A stretch of DNA of 64,000 nt from Pseudoalteromonas tunicata (GCF_002310815.1 NZ_CP011032.1:226001-290000), one strand, 5' to 3'; shown: positions 8,364-17,657, counted from the first letter of the stretch. Notes: generated from the letters alone by a model not told the origin. Numbers and translations are program-made.

Positions 8364-9224
8364 TCATTTATTAAATGCGCGTTTCATAAAATTTGGTGTT
8401 GCCAGCGCACCTAGGTGAATACCTGTGTTGTAGTACTCAGTGTCAAAGTTTGCACTATTGGCATCATGCTCGCGAAACCCTGCAAAATTTTCATCTTTAC
8501 GAGCAAGAGTGACAGACCATAAACCCGATGGATAAATTGGTTGTGGAAAAGGTAACGTTTGTAAATCAGCAAAACCGACATCTTGCATGGCGTCACGCAT
8601 TTCAACCAGTAATGGCATATGCATTAATGGTGATTCACTTTGTTGCACTAAAATACCGCCAGAACGTAGGGCTTTTAAACAGCTAGTGTAAAACGCATGG
8701 TTAAATAAACCTTCACCAGGACCTACAGGATCAGTACCATCAACGATAATGATATCAATTGATTCTGGGGCTGCATCGGCCATAAATTTAATGCCATCGT
8801 CAAACATGACTGTTGCACGTGGGTCGTTATTTGATTCGCATAATTCTGGGAAGTATTTAAGTGCCATTTCAGTGACAACAGCATCAATATCAATTTGATG
8901 TACAGTTTCAACTGCAGGATGTTTTAAAACCTCACGTAACGTACCGCAATCACCGCCACCAATAATCACCACGTTTTTGGGGTTAGTATGACTGTAAAGG
9001 GCTGGGTGGCTGATCATTTCGTGATAAAAAAAGTTTTCACGGGTTGTCACCATAGTACAACCATCAATAATCATTAAATTACCAAAATCTGTGGTTTCAT
9101 ACATTTCAACTTTTTGAAATGGTGATTGTTTTTCTTCAAGTTTTTTATTGATGCGTAAAGAAAACGCACTACCATCACGGTCACTTACTTCAGTAAACCA
9201 GGTTGTTTGATCTAAGTTAGTCAT
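8364..9224 (-). CDS. speE: Spermidine synthase (polyamine aminopropyltransferase)
   Basis: 286 residues, close to E. coli SpeE. It transfers the aminopropyl group of decarboxylated S-adenosylmethionine to putrescine, in the cytoplasm. N-terminal beta domain (WFTEVSDRDGSAFSLRI), cofactor loop VVIIGGGDCGTLREVL near 85-100, DIDAVV, FDDGIKFM, and the catalytic region IIIVDGTDPVGPGEGLF near 155-172; QQSESP and LPFPQPIYPSGLWS also match. It is a single-gene unit ending in a shared terminator. speD, which makes the aminopropyl donor and sits beside speE in E. coli, is not in the window. No strong ribosome site precedes the start. Confidence 0.95.
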   Translation of the reverse strand: MTNLDQTTWFTEVSDRDGSAFSLRINKKLEEKQSPFQKVEMYETTDFGNLMIIDGCTMVTTRENFFYHEMISHPALYSHTNPKNVVIIGGGDCGTLREVLKHPAVETVHQIDIDAVVTEMALKYFPELCESNNDPRATVMFDDGIKFMADAAPESIDIIIVDGTDPVGPGEGLFNHAFYTSCLKALRSGGILVQQSESPLMHMPLLVEMRDAMQDVGFADLQTLPFPQPIYPSGLWSVTLARKDENFAGFREHDANSANFDTEYYNTGIHLGALATPNFMKRAFNK

Positions 9225-9578
9225 ATGATTTTCACTATGATAAAGGTAAAAATTGCCGCAATTTTGCCAGTGCTAGGCGGTGAGCTCAACCTATTGTTAG
9301 CAAATAATCAGATTAACTACATTGCCTTGATATTTTTATGATTAAAAAGAGATAAATTATTATGGCCAGTTTATATCTATTTATCATCTAAAACATCGGT
9401 TCAATCGGATACAAAAAGTGATTTAATTCTATGAATTTGAGAGTGATTTAAATTTTAACGCCATAACTAGGGTCATCTATTTGGCAGCGTGTTCTAACTC
9501 GCATTTTGCCTTAATCTGAGTATAATGGGCTGTTTTTTAATCCCGCTAAAATAGTGTTGTCTTACGAAGGAGTGAATC
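9225..9578. other. Divergent upstream region of speE and the acyltransferase operon
   Basis: About 350 AT-rich bases without a plausible gene. A TATAAT at 9521-9526 could be the -10 of the rightward acyltransferase operon, but no good -35 lies 16-18 bases upstream. Upstream of speE no clear promoter stands out. No RNA element was recognised. Confidence 0.35.
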
Positions 9579-10472
9579 GTGGCTGGTGTGGTCTCCATTT
9601 TTAGAATTATCCTTGCCGGAAGCTTATACGCGTTAAATACATTAATTTGGGTAGGCCCAATATTTTTGTGTGGTGTATTAAAATTAATTCCATTAAAACC
9701 GTGGCAAAAAGCCATGAGCTGGTTTGCAAAAAGCTGTGCTGGTTGTTGGGTTAGCTGTAATACCGCAATTCAAAATGTATTCACTCCGTTCTCACTTGAT
9801 GTAACAGGGCTCGAAACGCTTAAAAAGAAAGATTGGTATTTGGTGATTGCTAATCATCAAAGTTGGGTGGATATTCTTGTAATGCAGCGCTTATTAAATA
9901 AGCGAATTCCTTTTTTGAACTTCTTTTTAAAACAAGAACTCATTTATGTGCCATTCCTAGGGTTGGCGTGGTGGGCGCTTGATTTTCCATTTATGAAGCG
10001 CACCAATAAAGCACAGCTGAAAAAGAACCCTGCTTTACGTGGTAAAGATATGGAAACAACTCGTAAAGCTTGCGAAAAATTTAAAGAAATGCCGGTTAGC
10101 ATCGTTAATTTTGTCGAGGGAACTCGTTTTACCCCGCAAAAACACCAAAGGCAAAATAGTCCTTTTAATCACTTATTAAAACCTAAAGCAGGTGGTGTGG
10201 CGTTTGTAATGCAGGCGATGGGGGAGCAATTAGCTCAAGTGGTGAACATTACGATTCATTATCCGCAAGGGATCCCGACCTTTGTTGACTTTTTAGCAGG
10301 TAGAGTTAAAGCGGTGCAAGTGGCAGTAAAAGTAATGCCAGTATCCAAGCATTTTATTGGTGACTATACCAACGATAATGAATTTCGCGTTCAATTCCAA
10401 AATGAGCTAAATCAAATCTGGGTAGAAAAAGATCAGCAATTAGAAGGGTTTGCAGCAAGGAAACAAGCATAA
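9579..10472 (+). CDS. Membrane acyltransferase of the PlsC/YihG type
   Basis: 297 residues with a GTG start supported by AAGGAG 7 bases upstream. Membrane helix near 5-37, then an acyltransferase fold: NHQSWVD (His93, Asp98) is the catalytic HX4D motif, FVEGTRFTP is the glycerol-phosphate-binding EGTR motif, and KPKAGGVAF is the third motif. The order and the C-terminal sequence (NELNQIWVEKDQQLEGF) resemble E. coli YihG, a probable 1-acylglycerol-3-phosphate acyltransferase of the inner membrane affecting fatty-acid composition of lipids. The next gene is a paralogue overlapping by one base (TAATG), so the pair is co-translated. The precise acyl acceptor is not known from sequence. Confidence 0.88.
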   Translation: MAGVVSIFRIILAGSLYALNTLIWVGPIFLCGVLKLIPLKPWQKAMSWFAKSCAGCWVSCNTAIQNVFTPFSLDVTGLETLKKKDWYLVIANHQSWVDILVMQRLLNKRIPFLNFFLKQELIYVPFLGLAWWALDFPFMKRTNKAQLKKNPALRGKDMETTRKACEKFKEMPVSIVNFVEGTRFTPQKHQRQNSPFNHLLKPKAGGVAFVMQAMGEQLAQVVNITIHYPQGIPTFVDFLAGRVKAVQVAVKVMPVSKHFIGDYTNDNEFRVQFQNELNQIWVEKDQQLEGFAARKQA

Positions 10473-11389
10473 TGCTAAGCCGAATGCTGCCCGGTTGGCT
10501 AATTGCTCCCATTGTACTTGCGGTATTAGTGAGTAATCTTATTTTTTGGGGCCTGATTGTTTTTACCTTAGGTTTAATTAAGCTTGTTTTGCCTATTCAG
10601 TATGTTGGTCAAGTTTTGCATTTGGCTTACAAAGGATGGTGTTTGGGTAACCGTTTAGCCATTCGATTAGCGTGTGCAAACTTAAAGTTGAGTATTAATG
10701 GTCATTTAAAATCAGATGGTTGGTACTTGTTAATTGCAAACCACCAGTCGAGTTTGGATATTGTTTTATTAACAGCACTTGGGCAACTGCCTGCTCCAAA
10801 GTTTTTTTTAAAAGATGAGCTTAAGTTTGTTCCATTTGTAGGAATGGGCGCTTGGGCGATGGATATGCCGTTTATGAAACGGGTGAGTAAAGCTAAGCTG
10901 GCAAAAAATCCAAAACTAAAAGGCATGGATGTTGCGCGAACTAAAAAGAGTTGCGCTCATTTTCGTAATCATCCAACCACTATTATTAACTTTGTTGAAG
11001 GCTCGCGCTTTAGTAAAGCTAAACACCAAAGTCAGCAAAGTGAATACCAGCACTTATTAAAACCAAAGGCGGGTGGTATAGCATTTGCCCTTGAAGTATT
11101 AGGGCAACAATTTGATGCTATGCTCAATGCATCAATTGTATATACAGGTAATTCTGAATCTATTCTTAAAGATTTTTTTACCGGACAATTAACTCATATC
11201 GCTATTGAAATTGATGTAATGGCCATTGCACCTGAACTGATTGGCGATTACCAAACAGATAGAGCTTTTCGTTTTAGTTTTCAGCAACAGTTAAATCAAA
11301 TTTGGCAGGCAAAAGATCAGCAACTAGATGTCATGAAAAAACAACGCAGCCCGTCATTTAATGCCTGTATGGATGAAAGTACAACTTAA
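10472..11389 (+). CDS. Second PlsC/YihG-type acyltransferase, paralogue of the preceding gene
   Basis: 305 residues. Two hydrophobic stretches near 8-40, then NHQSSLD (His91, Asp96) as HX4D, FMKRVSKAKLAKNP and FVEGSRFSKAKHQ as the EGTR-type motif (EGSR here), and KPKAGGIAF. Both paralogues share blocks such as PFMKR, KNP-L-G-D and LNQIW-KDQQL, so this is a tandem duplication that has since diverged strongly. The start overlaps the upstream stop. Likely acts on phospholipid acyl chains in the inner membrane; different chain or substrate preference of the two copies is a guess. Followed 12 bases later by an MscS-type channel. Confidence 0.85.
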   Translation: MLSRMLPGWLIAPIVLAVLVSNLIFWGLIVFTLGLIKLVLPIQYVGQVLHLAYKGWCLGNRLAIRLACANLKLSINGHLKSDGWYLLIANHQSSLDIVLLTALGQLPAPKFFLKDELKFVPFVGMGAWAMDMPFMKRVSKAKLAKNPKLKGMDVARTKKSCAHFRNHPTTIINFVEGSRFSKAKHQSQQSEYQHLLKPKAGGIAFALEVLGQQFDAMLNASIVYTGNSESILKDFFTGQLTHIAIEIDVMAIAPELIGDYQTDRAFRFSFQQQLNQIWQAKDQQLDVMKKQRSPSFNACMDESTT

Positions 11390-11401
11390 TAAGGAATCAC
11401 G

Positions 11402-12598
11402 ATGAGCCAGTTAACAACCATACTACTTGAATGGTTTACACCGTTAAAGCAGGCTCTGTTGTTTGCTCAAATTAGCGCGACTTCAATTGGCATTGTGTCT
11501 TTATTGATGCTGTATTTGTTTGCAAAGCAGTTATTTTTACCTTCAATCCAAAAATTAGTTATTTATTTCTCTCCAACCACAGCTGGTCGATTAAGTAAGT
11601 TGCTAGATAAATTTAACGGCAGACTTGCAATCATGCTCTGTTGTATTGTGTTTATCGGCACTCTAGAGCTCATTTACCCTTTTAATAATTTAATATTGAG
11701 TGTGCTAAGAACCTTTGGTCAATGTGCTATGTTGATTTATGGCGGGTTGATTTTTAGCTCAATCATTAGTATTTCTGGTGGTATATACAATCAACTTTCT
11801 TTTGCTAAAGATGTGCCAATTCAAGGGCTTATTCAATTAGTTAAGCTGGTCACTTTTATAGTTATCTGCGTATTGCTGGTTAGCTTAATGCTTGATAAGT
11901 CGCCAGCTTACATTTTGTCGGGTTTTGGTGCGTTGGCTGCTGTGCTGTTATTAGTGTTTAAAGACACTATTTTAGGATTTGTGGCCAGTATTCAAATCGC
12001 CGCTAATCGATTGGTCACCCATGGTGATTGGATCCAAATGGATCAATATGGTGCTGATGGTGAGGTTGAAGATTTAGGCTTAAACATAGTTAAAGTCCGC
12101 AATTGGGATAAAACGATTACTAGCATTCCAACTTACGCGTTAATTGCACAGTCGTTTAAAAACTGGCGAGGAATGCAAGAGTCAGGTGGGCGTCGCATAA
12201 AAAGAGCGCTAAATATTGATATGCACAGTGTACGGTTACTCGAGGCTGAAACCGTACAGAGCTTACAGCAACATCCTGTGCTAAAAAGCTATTTCGATAA
12301 AAATACCGAAGACTTAAGTAGTTTCACCAATATTAGTGTATTTCGTCGTTATGCGGAGTTTTATCTGAAAGTGCATCCCCAGTTAAATCATGGCATGACG
12401 CTTATGGTGCGTGAGCTACAACCGACAGCTACGGGATTGCCAATAGAGTTTTACTGTTTTAGTGAAGATCAGCGCTGGATCCCTTATGAGCATTTACAAG
12501 CGGATATTACGGACCATTTTTTAGCGGTATTGCCGTTATTTAAACTATATCCGTATCAGCATATTAGTGGGGCTTTGAGTACGCAATCGGGGCAGTAA
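11402..12598 (+). CDS. Mechanosensitive channel of the MscS superfamily, YbdG-like
   Basis: 398 residues with four to five predicted helices in the first 200 residues, then the MscS pore helix and beta domain. The pore region GFGALAAVLLLVFKDTILGFVASIQI, followed by DWIQMDQYGADGEVEDLGL and VRNWDKTITSIPTYALIAQS, matches the YbdG branch, as does KNWRGMQESGGRRIKR. YbdG channels open under hypo-osmotic stress in the inner membrane. It is probably the last gene of the acyltransferase operon, placing a tension-gated channel with two lipid-modifying enzymes. Its end overlaps the convergent minus-strand gene by 35 bases, and no terminator lies between them. Confidence 0.9.
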   Translation: MSQLTTILLEWFTPLKQALLFAQISATSIGIVSLLMLYLFAKQLFLPSIQKLVIYFSPTTAGRLSKLLDKFNGRLAIMLCCIVFIGTLELIYPFNNLILSVLRTFGQCAMLIYGGLIFSSIISISGGIYNQLSFAKDVPIQGLIQLVKLVTFIVICVLLVSLMLDKSPAYILSGFGALAAVLLLVFKDTILGFVASIQIAANRLVTHGDWIQMDQYGADGEVEDLGLNIVKVRNWDKTITSIPTYALIAQSFKNWRGMQESGGRRIKRALNIDMHSVRLLEAETVQSLQQHPVLKSYFDKNTEDLSSFTNISVFRRYAEFYLKVHPQLNHGMTLMVRELQPTATGLPIEFYCFSEDQRWIPYEHLQADITDHFLAVLPLFKLYPYQHISGALSTQSGQ

Positions 12599-13508
12599 GG
12601 AATACGGTCTGATCGGCATACTCTAAAGTGGCACCTTGAGTAAAATAAACAGGGTATTGCTTGATTAACTTACGTTTAATGACTCTTGGGTAGTTGTATA
12701 CACCACTTACTTTTAAGCACCAATGCGCTTCGCTGCGTTCGAATGTAATCGTAATTGGTTGATCAACTTTACGATTAAGCAAATAACTTAAATGATAAAC
12801 ACATAAAGGCGGTACTTCTATATCTTCGAGTAACTCTTCTGCGATATCGTCAATGATAATTTCTCCTGCATTTGCAAGGTGCTGCATAAAATGAATAGCT
12901 TTAAGTTCATCTTTTAACAAGGTTGTTTCTTGTTTACTGGCTTTTAATTTGTAGCGAAGGAGTTCTGCCAAGTCTGTAATTGAATCACACGCTGCATCTC
13001 GGTCTTTATCTATCAGTGCTTCAATGTTATCAAGGCTTTGATAAAGTAACTCAGGTTGAATTTGTTGGGTAAGTAACTTCAAACTCAGCTGTTGGTATTC
13101 GGATTCAAGGTGACTGCGCTCTCGAGCACTTAAGGCTAAACGATAACCAATCGCCCAGATGATATTAAGCAGCAAATTAAAGCTAAATAAAGAATAAAAA
13201 AGCTCATCTCTTGCTCCGCTCTCGGCTTCCCAAATCATGGTTAATAAATTGATGGGGAAGAATGCGGCTAGGCTTGTTAGCGTAACAGCAACAAAAAATG
13301 AAATAACATGGCGATGGGCTATTTTTTTAATAATAGTGCGAGTAATAAAATGCCAGCAAGCTAAAGAGATACAAACAAACAGAACCCAGTCATGGGTATA
13401 AATAAAAATTTTACTTGGTTCAACGACAGCCAAACTAATCAATGGAAAAGTACACACCAGCAAAAAGATCACAGCTTGTGCTAGCCAGTAGTCTGTCATT
13501 TTAGTCAT
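12564..13508 (-). CDS. Degenerate LytS/YehU-type membrane sensor protein (pseudokinase)
   Basis: 314 residues. About four membrane helices in the first 125, then a stretch parallel to the His_kinase (PF06580) dimer domain: LKLLTQQIQPELLYQSLDNI aligns with the usual Q-I-N-P-H-F-L-F-N-S-L-N, but the phospho-acceptor His is replaced by Glu and Asn by Gln. LAELLRYKLKAS and LLKDELKAI still match. The C-terminal region lacks a recognisable ATP-binding N box or G box. So it keeps the scaffold but not the chemistry. It overlaps the intact kinase upstream by 8 bases, suggesting a partner or inhibitor in a heterodimer; that is inference. Convergent overlap of 35 bases with the MscS gene. Confidence 0.7.
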   Translation of the reverse strand: MTKMTDYWLAQAVIFLLVCTFPLISLAVVEPSKIFIYTHDWVLFVCISLACWHFITRTIIKKIAHRHVISFFVAVTLTSLAAFFPINLLTMIWEAESGARDELFYSLFSFNLLLNIIWAIGYRLALSARERSHLESEYQQLSLKLLTQQIQPELLYQSLDNIEALIDKDRDAACDSITDLAELLRYKLKASKQETTLLKDELKAIHFMQHLANAGEIIIDDIAEELLEDIEVPPLCVYHLSYLLNRKVDQPITITFERSEAHWCLKVSGVYNYPRVIKRKLIKQYPVYFTQGATLEYADQTVFLTAPIAYSKPH

Positions 13509-14688
13509 GTTTTTTCACCGTAAAGGGGATCACTAATGTTACTTGGTAACTGGAACCATCGATAATATGCGATGTGAGTTGGCTGTGTTTACCATAAATC
13601 AGGTCGAGCCGCTGTGATAAATTAGCAAGCCCTGTTTTGGTGCCATCAGCTTGGTGATTTGGTTTTATTGGATTTGTGACTTCAAGAGTAAATTTTGCGC
13701 GATAAACCCGGGCACGAATGGTGATTTTTCCACCATAGATCAGTGGAGTAATGCCATGTTTTATCGCATTTTCGACAAAGGTAAATAAACTCATACTGGG
13801 CAAAATGGCTGCGAGCGCTTTCTGATCGACCAACCAAACAAGCTCTAAACGCTCTTCAAAACGTACTTTTTCAAGCTCTAAATAAAGTTGGCAAAGTTCT
13901 ATTTCTTTTTCTAGAGTCTGCAAATGCTGTTTATTTTCAAAGTGATGTTTAAATAACGCTCTAAACTGTTGCAAGAGTGTTTTTGCTTCATTAGCATCTT
14001 CGTAGAGCATGCCTCGAATACTGTTAAGAGAGTTAAATAGAAAATGCGGGTTAAGCTGGTAAGTTAGAATATCGAGCTGTTGTTGCTTCAATTGTTTTTT
14101 AAGTTTTCGTTTGTGAGCAAGCGCCTGATACTGAAGCAAAATTAACGCTAATAAACAGTAAAATAAGCCATGGATAAACATTTCTGCAAAAAAGATCCCA
14201 ACTCCAGTAGAGTTTTTATATCCCTCCGTTGAATTTCCTAAATGAATACCAAACGAAACCGAGTTGTCATCGTCATTCTTATCCTTTTTTGCTTGTTGGG
14301 CGTCTTTATCGGTTATTTGCTTACTTGGTTTAGGCTCAGTCGCTGAGGTTTTTTCGGCCTCAAGTTTAAGTAAAAAAGAACCCGGGGAGCTAATCGTATG
14401 TGTATAAGTAGCACTTGCTAGCCCGGTTAAAAAACCAAATGCTAAAGAAAGTAAATAAATGCGCTTACGACTGTTATTTTTTTTATATAGTAGGTAGTTC
14501 AGTGGAAAGTAGATGAAGGTACAAGGAAGTACAACGACTTGAATAAACTGGTGCATAAAGCTCAAGCACGCGTTGCTATCTACATCCTTTAATGAATCTG
14601 GAATACCAATTGTGCTAAGCGCCAATAAGAGTGTTAAAGACACTTGTACGCAGATTAACACCCGATGCTGGCGTAATAATTTAAACAC
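13501..14688 (-). CDS. Membrane histidine kinase of the LytS/YehU family
   Basis: 395 residues. Three to four membrane helices with a periplasmic loop of about 70 charged residues (KPSKQITDKDAQQAKKDKND region), then the PF06580 domain with ILTYQLNPHFLFNSLNSIRG containing the phospho-acceptor His, LEKEIELCQLYLELEKVRFEERL, and an ATPase domain with FVENAIKHG (N box) and GLANLSQRLDLIYG (G box). This family normally signals to a LytTR-type response regulator encoded next door. No such gene is found: the downstream neighbour is a degenerate kinase and the upstream gene is chrA. Input and output are therefore unknown. Confidence 0.85.
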   Translation of the reverse strand: MFKLLRQHRVLICVQVSLTLLLALSTIGIPDSLKDVDSNACLSFMHQFIQVVVLPCTFIYFPLNYLLYKKNNSRKRIYLLSLAFGFLTGLASATYTHTISSPGSFLLKLEAEKTSATEPKPSKQITDKDAQQAKKDKNDDDNSVSFGIHLGNSTEGYKNSTGVGIFFAEMFIHGLFYCLLALILLQYQALAHKRKLKKQLKQQQLDILTYQLNPHFLFNSLNSIRGMLYEDANEAKTLLQQFRALFKHHFENKQHLQTLEKEIELCQLYLELEKVRFEERLELVWLVDQKALAAILPSMSLFTFVENAIKHGITPLIYGGKITIRARVYRAKFTLEVTNPIKPNHQADGTKTGLANLSQRLDLIYGKHSQLTSHIIDGSSYQVTLVIPFTVKKHD

Positions 14689-14725
14689 ATTGATTCCTAG
14701 AGATTTACTGCTTTATTGTTGGTAT

Positions 14726-15853
14726 TTAGTGCAATAGAACACTTAGTGTAACAAAGGCCAGTACCAAAAACAGTATTTTCATTTTTAAAAATCGTAAACA
14801 AATAAAACCAATTAAAACAACTGCAAGATCAGAAGCTTGATGCACTGAGCTGGTGAATATTGGTTGGTAAAGTGCCGCAAGTAAAAAGCCAACTACAGAG
14901 GCATTAATGAGTGCAAGTGCTTGGCTAAATTGTGAGTGATTGGCTAATGCCTTCCAGCTATCTTTAAACGTTAATAACAATAAAAAGCCGGGTAAAAAGA
15001 TCGCAAATGTCGCTATCGTAGCAAAAAGTAGTGGGTTTGCGGGGTGAGCAACGGCCCCTAAATAGGTTGCGAGGGTGAACATTGGACCGGGCACTGACTG
15101 GGCAGCGGCATAACCTAATAAAAATTGGTCTTGGTTAAAGTTCGGTAGCATGCTTTGCAGTAAGCTTAGAACCACATGGCCACCGCCAAAAACTAGCGAA
15201 CCCGCGTAGAAAAAAGCGCTAAAAGTATTGGCAATGTCACCTTGAGCAAAAATAGCAATTAATACAGCAAGTAGAAAAATAAATGCGGGTATTACTTTTG
15301 GTCTTTTAATCTTAATTGTTGATGAATGTTCTTTTTTACTGATGATTAAACCAACAATTGCCGCGCCGATAATAATGATTAATTGGGTATAAATATAAGG
15401 TGCGAGCAATACAAGGGTTGCGCTGCTTAAGCATGCAATAGCCGTTAATTGCTTGGTACAAAAACTTTTAGCCATTGAAATGACTGCATCAAGCACGATT
15501 ACCACGGCAAATAATTTTAACCCCAAGGTCGCAGCCTGTAGGTAAGGGTTGGTATCGCTTGGAATAACCGCTAATAAATACAGCAAGATAAAAGAAGGCA
15601 ATGTAAAACCAAAAAATGCCGCAAGAGCCCCCCCAATACCGGCTCGTTCGTAGCCAATTGCAAAGCCGACTTGGCTTGAACTTGGTCCAGGTAAAAATTG
15701 GCTAAAAGCAATTAGTTGGGCGTATTCATCAGGTTTTAACCATCGTTTTTGTTCAACAAATACTTTTTGAAAATAACCCAAGTGAGCTGCAGGGCCACCA
15801 AAACTGGTGCAACCTAATTTTAAAAAAGTCATAAATAGAGTGAAATAAGTCAT
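14726..15853 (-). CDS. chrA: Chromate efflux transporter, ChrA family
   Basis: 375 residues with about ten membrane helices in two homologous halves. Signature phrases are FLKLGCTSFGGPAAHLGYF and AFSQFLPGPSSSQVGFAIGY in the first half, and GGGHVVLSLLQSMLP and AAQSVPGPMFTLATYLGA in the second, as in the long-chain CHR family. Members pump chromate out of the cytoplasm using the proton gradient; several close relatives are of unproven substrate. It is monocistronic or leads the kinase pair on the same strand (38-base gap). No chrB-type regulator is adjacent. Confidence 0.88.
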   Translation of the reverse strand: MTYFTLFMTFLKLGCTSFGGPAAHLGYFQKVFVEQKRWLKPDEYAQLIAFSQFLPGPSSSQVGFAIGYERAGIGGALAAFFGFTLPSFILLYLLAVIPSDTNPYLQAATLGLKLFAVVIVLDAVISMAKSFCTKQLTAIACLSSATLVLLAPYIYTQLIIIIGAAIVGLIISKKEHSSTIKIKRPKVIPAFIFLLAVLIAIFAQGDIANTFSAFFYAGSLVFGGGHVVLSLLQSMLPNFNQDQFLLGYAAAQSVPGPMFTLATYLGAVAHPANPLLFATIATFAIFLPGFLLLLTFKDSWKALANHSQFSQALALINASVVGFLLAALYQPIFTSSVHQASDLAVVLIGFICLRFLKMKILFLVLAFVTLSVLLH

Positions 15854-16037
15854 AAGATGGTCTGATGAAATTAAAAACGCTAATATGATAATTCAATCTG
15901 TTTAATTTGTTATCAAAAAGTTAGCTTTTATCTTGTTTTACTCATCAAGACAAAGTTGATTTATTATATTAGAATCAAACAGACGCATTTTTGCAAAATA
16001 TGGATTTTTTGCTCAGCTAAATTTTTAGGTGGTATGA

Positions 16038-16841
16038 GTGAATAAATTAATCAAACATGTACAGTTTTTATTAAGTGCAATGCTTGGTTTTTATGCGTTT
16101 TCTGCAAGCTGTAATACTAATATAAACCCACCCCAACGAGTCACTTTAGGAATATTCCATTCACCTCCTTATTCCTATGTCGATAATACCAGTCGTCCCA
16201 GCGGCTTATTGATTGAAGTACTCGATATGATGGCTGAAGAGCTAAATTTCTCTTTGCAGATTATTCCATGTCCTTTTACTCGCTGCTTAAAAATGGTTAA
16301 AGAAGGCAAAGTGGATGTATTAGGGGAGCTTATTTATACCCCAGAACGAGCAAAGGATTTTGATTTTTTGCGACCCGCTTATATGGTTTTACATTCATCT
16401 TTTGTATTTTACGCCCTCAATAATAGTAATCTCACAGTACAAAACTATGCTGAACTAGCCGATAAACGTATTGCTGTAATGCGCGGTGCTGCTTATTTTT
16501 CAAAGTTTGATAATGACCCAATGTTGCAAAAAGTCGAAGTCGATACTGAACGTATTGTGGTGGAAATGCTATTAAAAGGGCGGGTAGATTTGGCTATTTC
16601 AGTGGAGGTGACAGCCGATCAGCGCATGGGGATTTTAAATCAACCATCTGGCCTGTTAAAAAAATTAGAATACCGCTATACCGATGAAATCATGGGACAT
16701 GTGGTAATTTCTAAGCAGTTTGCAGCCACTCCTCTTGCTGATAAGTTTCAGGCAACGTACAAAAAGTTAGCTGAACAGGGGAAATTTGATGACATTTTAA
16801 AAAGTTATCATTTACCTCCCATTCGTTTAGCAGCTAAATAA
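16038..16841 (+). CDS. Periplasmic solute-binding protein, family 3 (amino-acid type)
   Basis: 267 residues from GTG 16038, with AGGTGG about 7 bases upstream. Signal peptide of about 25 residues, then the family 3 fold: VTLGIFHSPPYSYVDN, PSGLLIEVLDMMAEELNFSL, VDVLGELIYTPERAKDFDF and the hinge strand RIAVMRGAAYF. A Cys pair at CPFTRC is unusual and may form a disulfide. No ABC permease or ATPase gene is adjacent, so it may feed a transporter encoded elsewhere or act as a sensor, as for many orphan proteins of this family in Alteromonadales. Ligand unknown. Confidence 0.8.
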   Translation: MNKLIKHVQFLLSAMLGFYAFSASCNTNINPPQRVTLGIFHSPPYSYVDNTSRPSGLLIEVLDMMAEELNFSLQIIPCPFTRCLKMVKEGKVDVLGELIYTPERAKDFDFLRPAYMVLHSSFVFYALNNSNLTVQNYAELADKRIAVMRGAAYFSKFDNDPMLQKVEVDTERIVVEMLLKGRVDLAISVEVTADQRMGILNQPSGLLKKLEYRYTDEIMGHVVISKQFAATPLADKFQATYKKLAEQGKFDDILKSYHLPPIRLAAK

Positions 16842-16962
16842 GATATAATCTTTGGGTATCGCTTCATTTTCCATTCAGTTTTTGTTGGTACACTCAAAAC
16901 ATTAACTTATCGGCATTTGCGGTAAAGTTTACATTTAATAATGCAACATTAGGTCTCTAACT

Positions 16963-17607
16963 ATGGCTCTTCGTCTTCATACATTAAAAAAAATTATCAT
17001 TCCCAGTGTTATTATTCCTTTATTTTTATCTGGTTGTGCGGCAACTAATGCTGAAAAAGGTGCCGCAATTGGTGCTGTTGCAGGCGCTGTACTTGGTAAA
17101 TCAACCAGTAATCATAAAGACAAGCGTTTGATTTATGGAGCTGCTATTGGTGCAATTGCGGGTGCTGCAGTAGGTAGTTATATGGATAAGCAAGAGCAAG
17201 CGTTTCGTGATGAGCTGGCTGGTTCTGGTGTAGAAGTTGTCCGTGAAGGTGATAATTTACGTTTGGTTATGCCTTCAAATATTACCTTTGCGACCGATCA
17301 ATCGTATATTTCAACGGGTTTTCACGATACGTTAGATGCAATCGCTAAAGTGATGAATAAATACGAAAAAACATTTTTAAGTATTGAAGGCCACACCGAT
17401 AGCACAGGTAAAACAGAATATAATCAGAATTTATCAGAGCAACGTGCTTTAAGTGTAAAAAATTATTTATTAAACAAGCAAATTTTAGATGTGCGTATTA
17501 GTACTCAAGGTTGGGGTGAATCACGACCTATTGCGAGCAACGAAACAAGTTCTGGACGTGCATTAAACCGTCGTGTAGAGATTCAAATTGTGCCTAATAA
17601 AGCATAA
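16963..17607 (+). CDS. OmpA-family outer-membrane lipoprotein (YiaD-like)
   Basis: 214 residues. Lipoprotein signal with lipobox LSGC (Cys25). A glycine-zipper region of paired repeats follows (GAAIGAVAGAVLG and GAAIGAIAGAAVG), then an OmpA-like peptidoglycan-binding domain with ITFATDQSYIS, IEGHTDSTGKTEYNQNLSEQRA and GWGESRPIASNET...GRALNRRVEI, keeping the Asp and Arg that bind diaminopimelate. It probably links outer membrane and cell wall. Monocistronic, ending in a terminator shared with the convergent rhodanese gene. Confidence 0.93.
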   Translation: MALRLHTLKKIIIPSVIIPLFLSGCAATNAEKGAAIGAVAGAVLGKSTSNHKDKRLIYGAAIGAIAGAAVGSYMDKQEQAFRDELAGSGVEVVREGDNLRLVMPSNITFATDQSYISTGFHDTLDAIAKVMNKYEKTFLSIEGHTDSTGKTEYNQNLSEQRALSVKNYLLNKQILDVRISTQGWGESRPIASNETSSGRALNRRVEIQIVPNKA

Positions 17608-17625
17608 TTTTGTAGATAACTACAG

Positions 17626-17657
17626 TAAAAAGCCAAAGCTTAGCTTTGGCTTTTTTT
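17626..17657. terminator. Bidirectional terminator
   Basis: Stem AGCCAAAGC / GCTTTGGCT with loop TTA, flanked by A-run and T-run. It lies between the convergent OmpA lipoprotein and rhodanese genes. Confidence 0.85.

Noticed and set aside
8411..8911. Frames of 62-64 codons inside speE
   Set aside because: Shadow frames on the same strand as a well-recognised gene.
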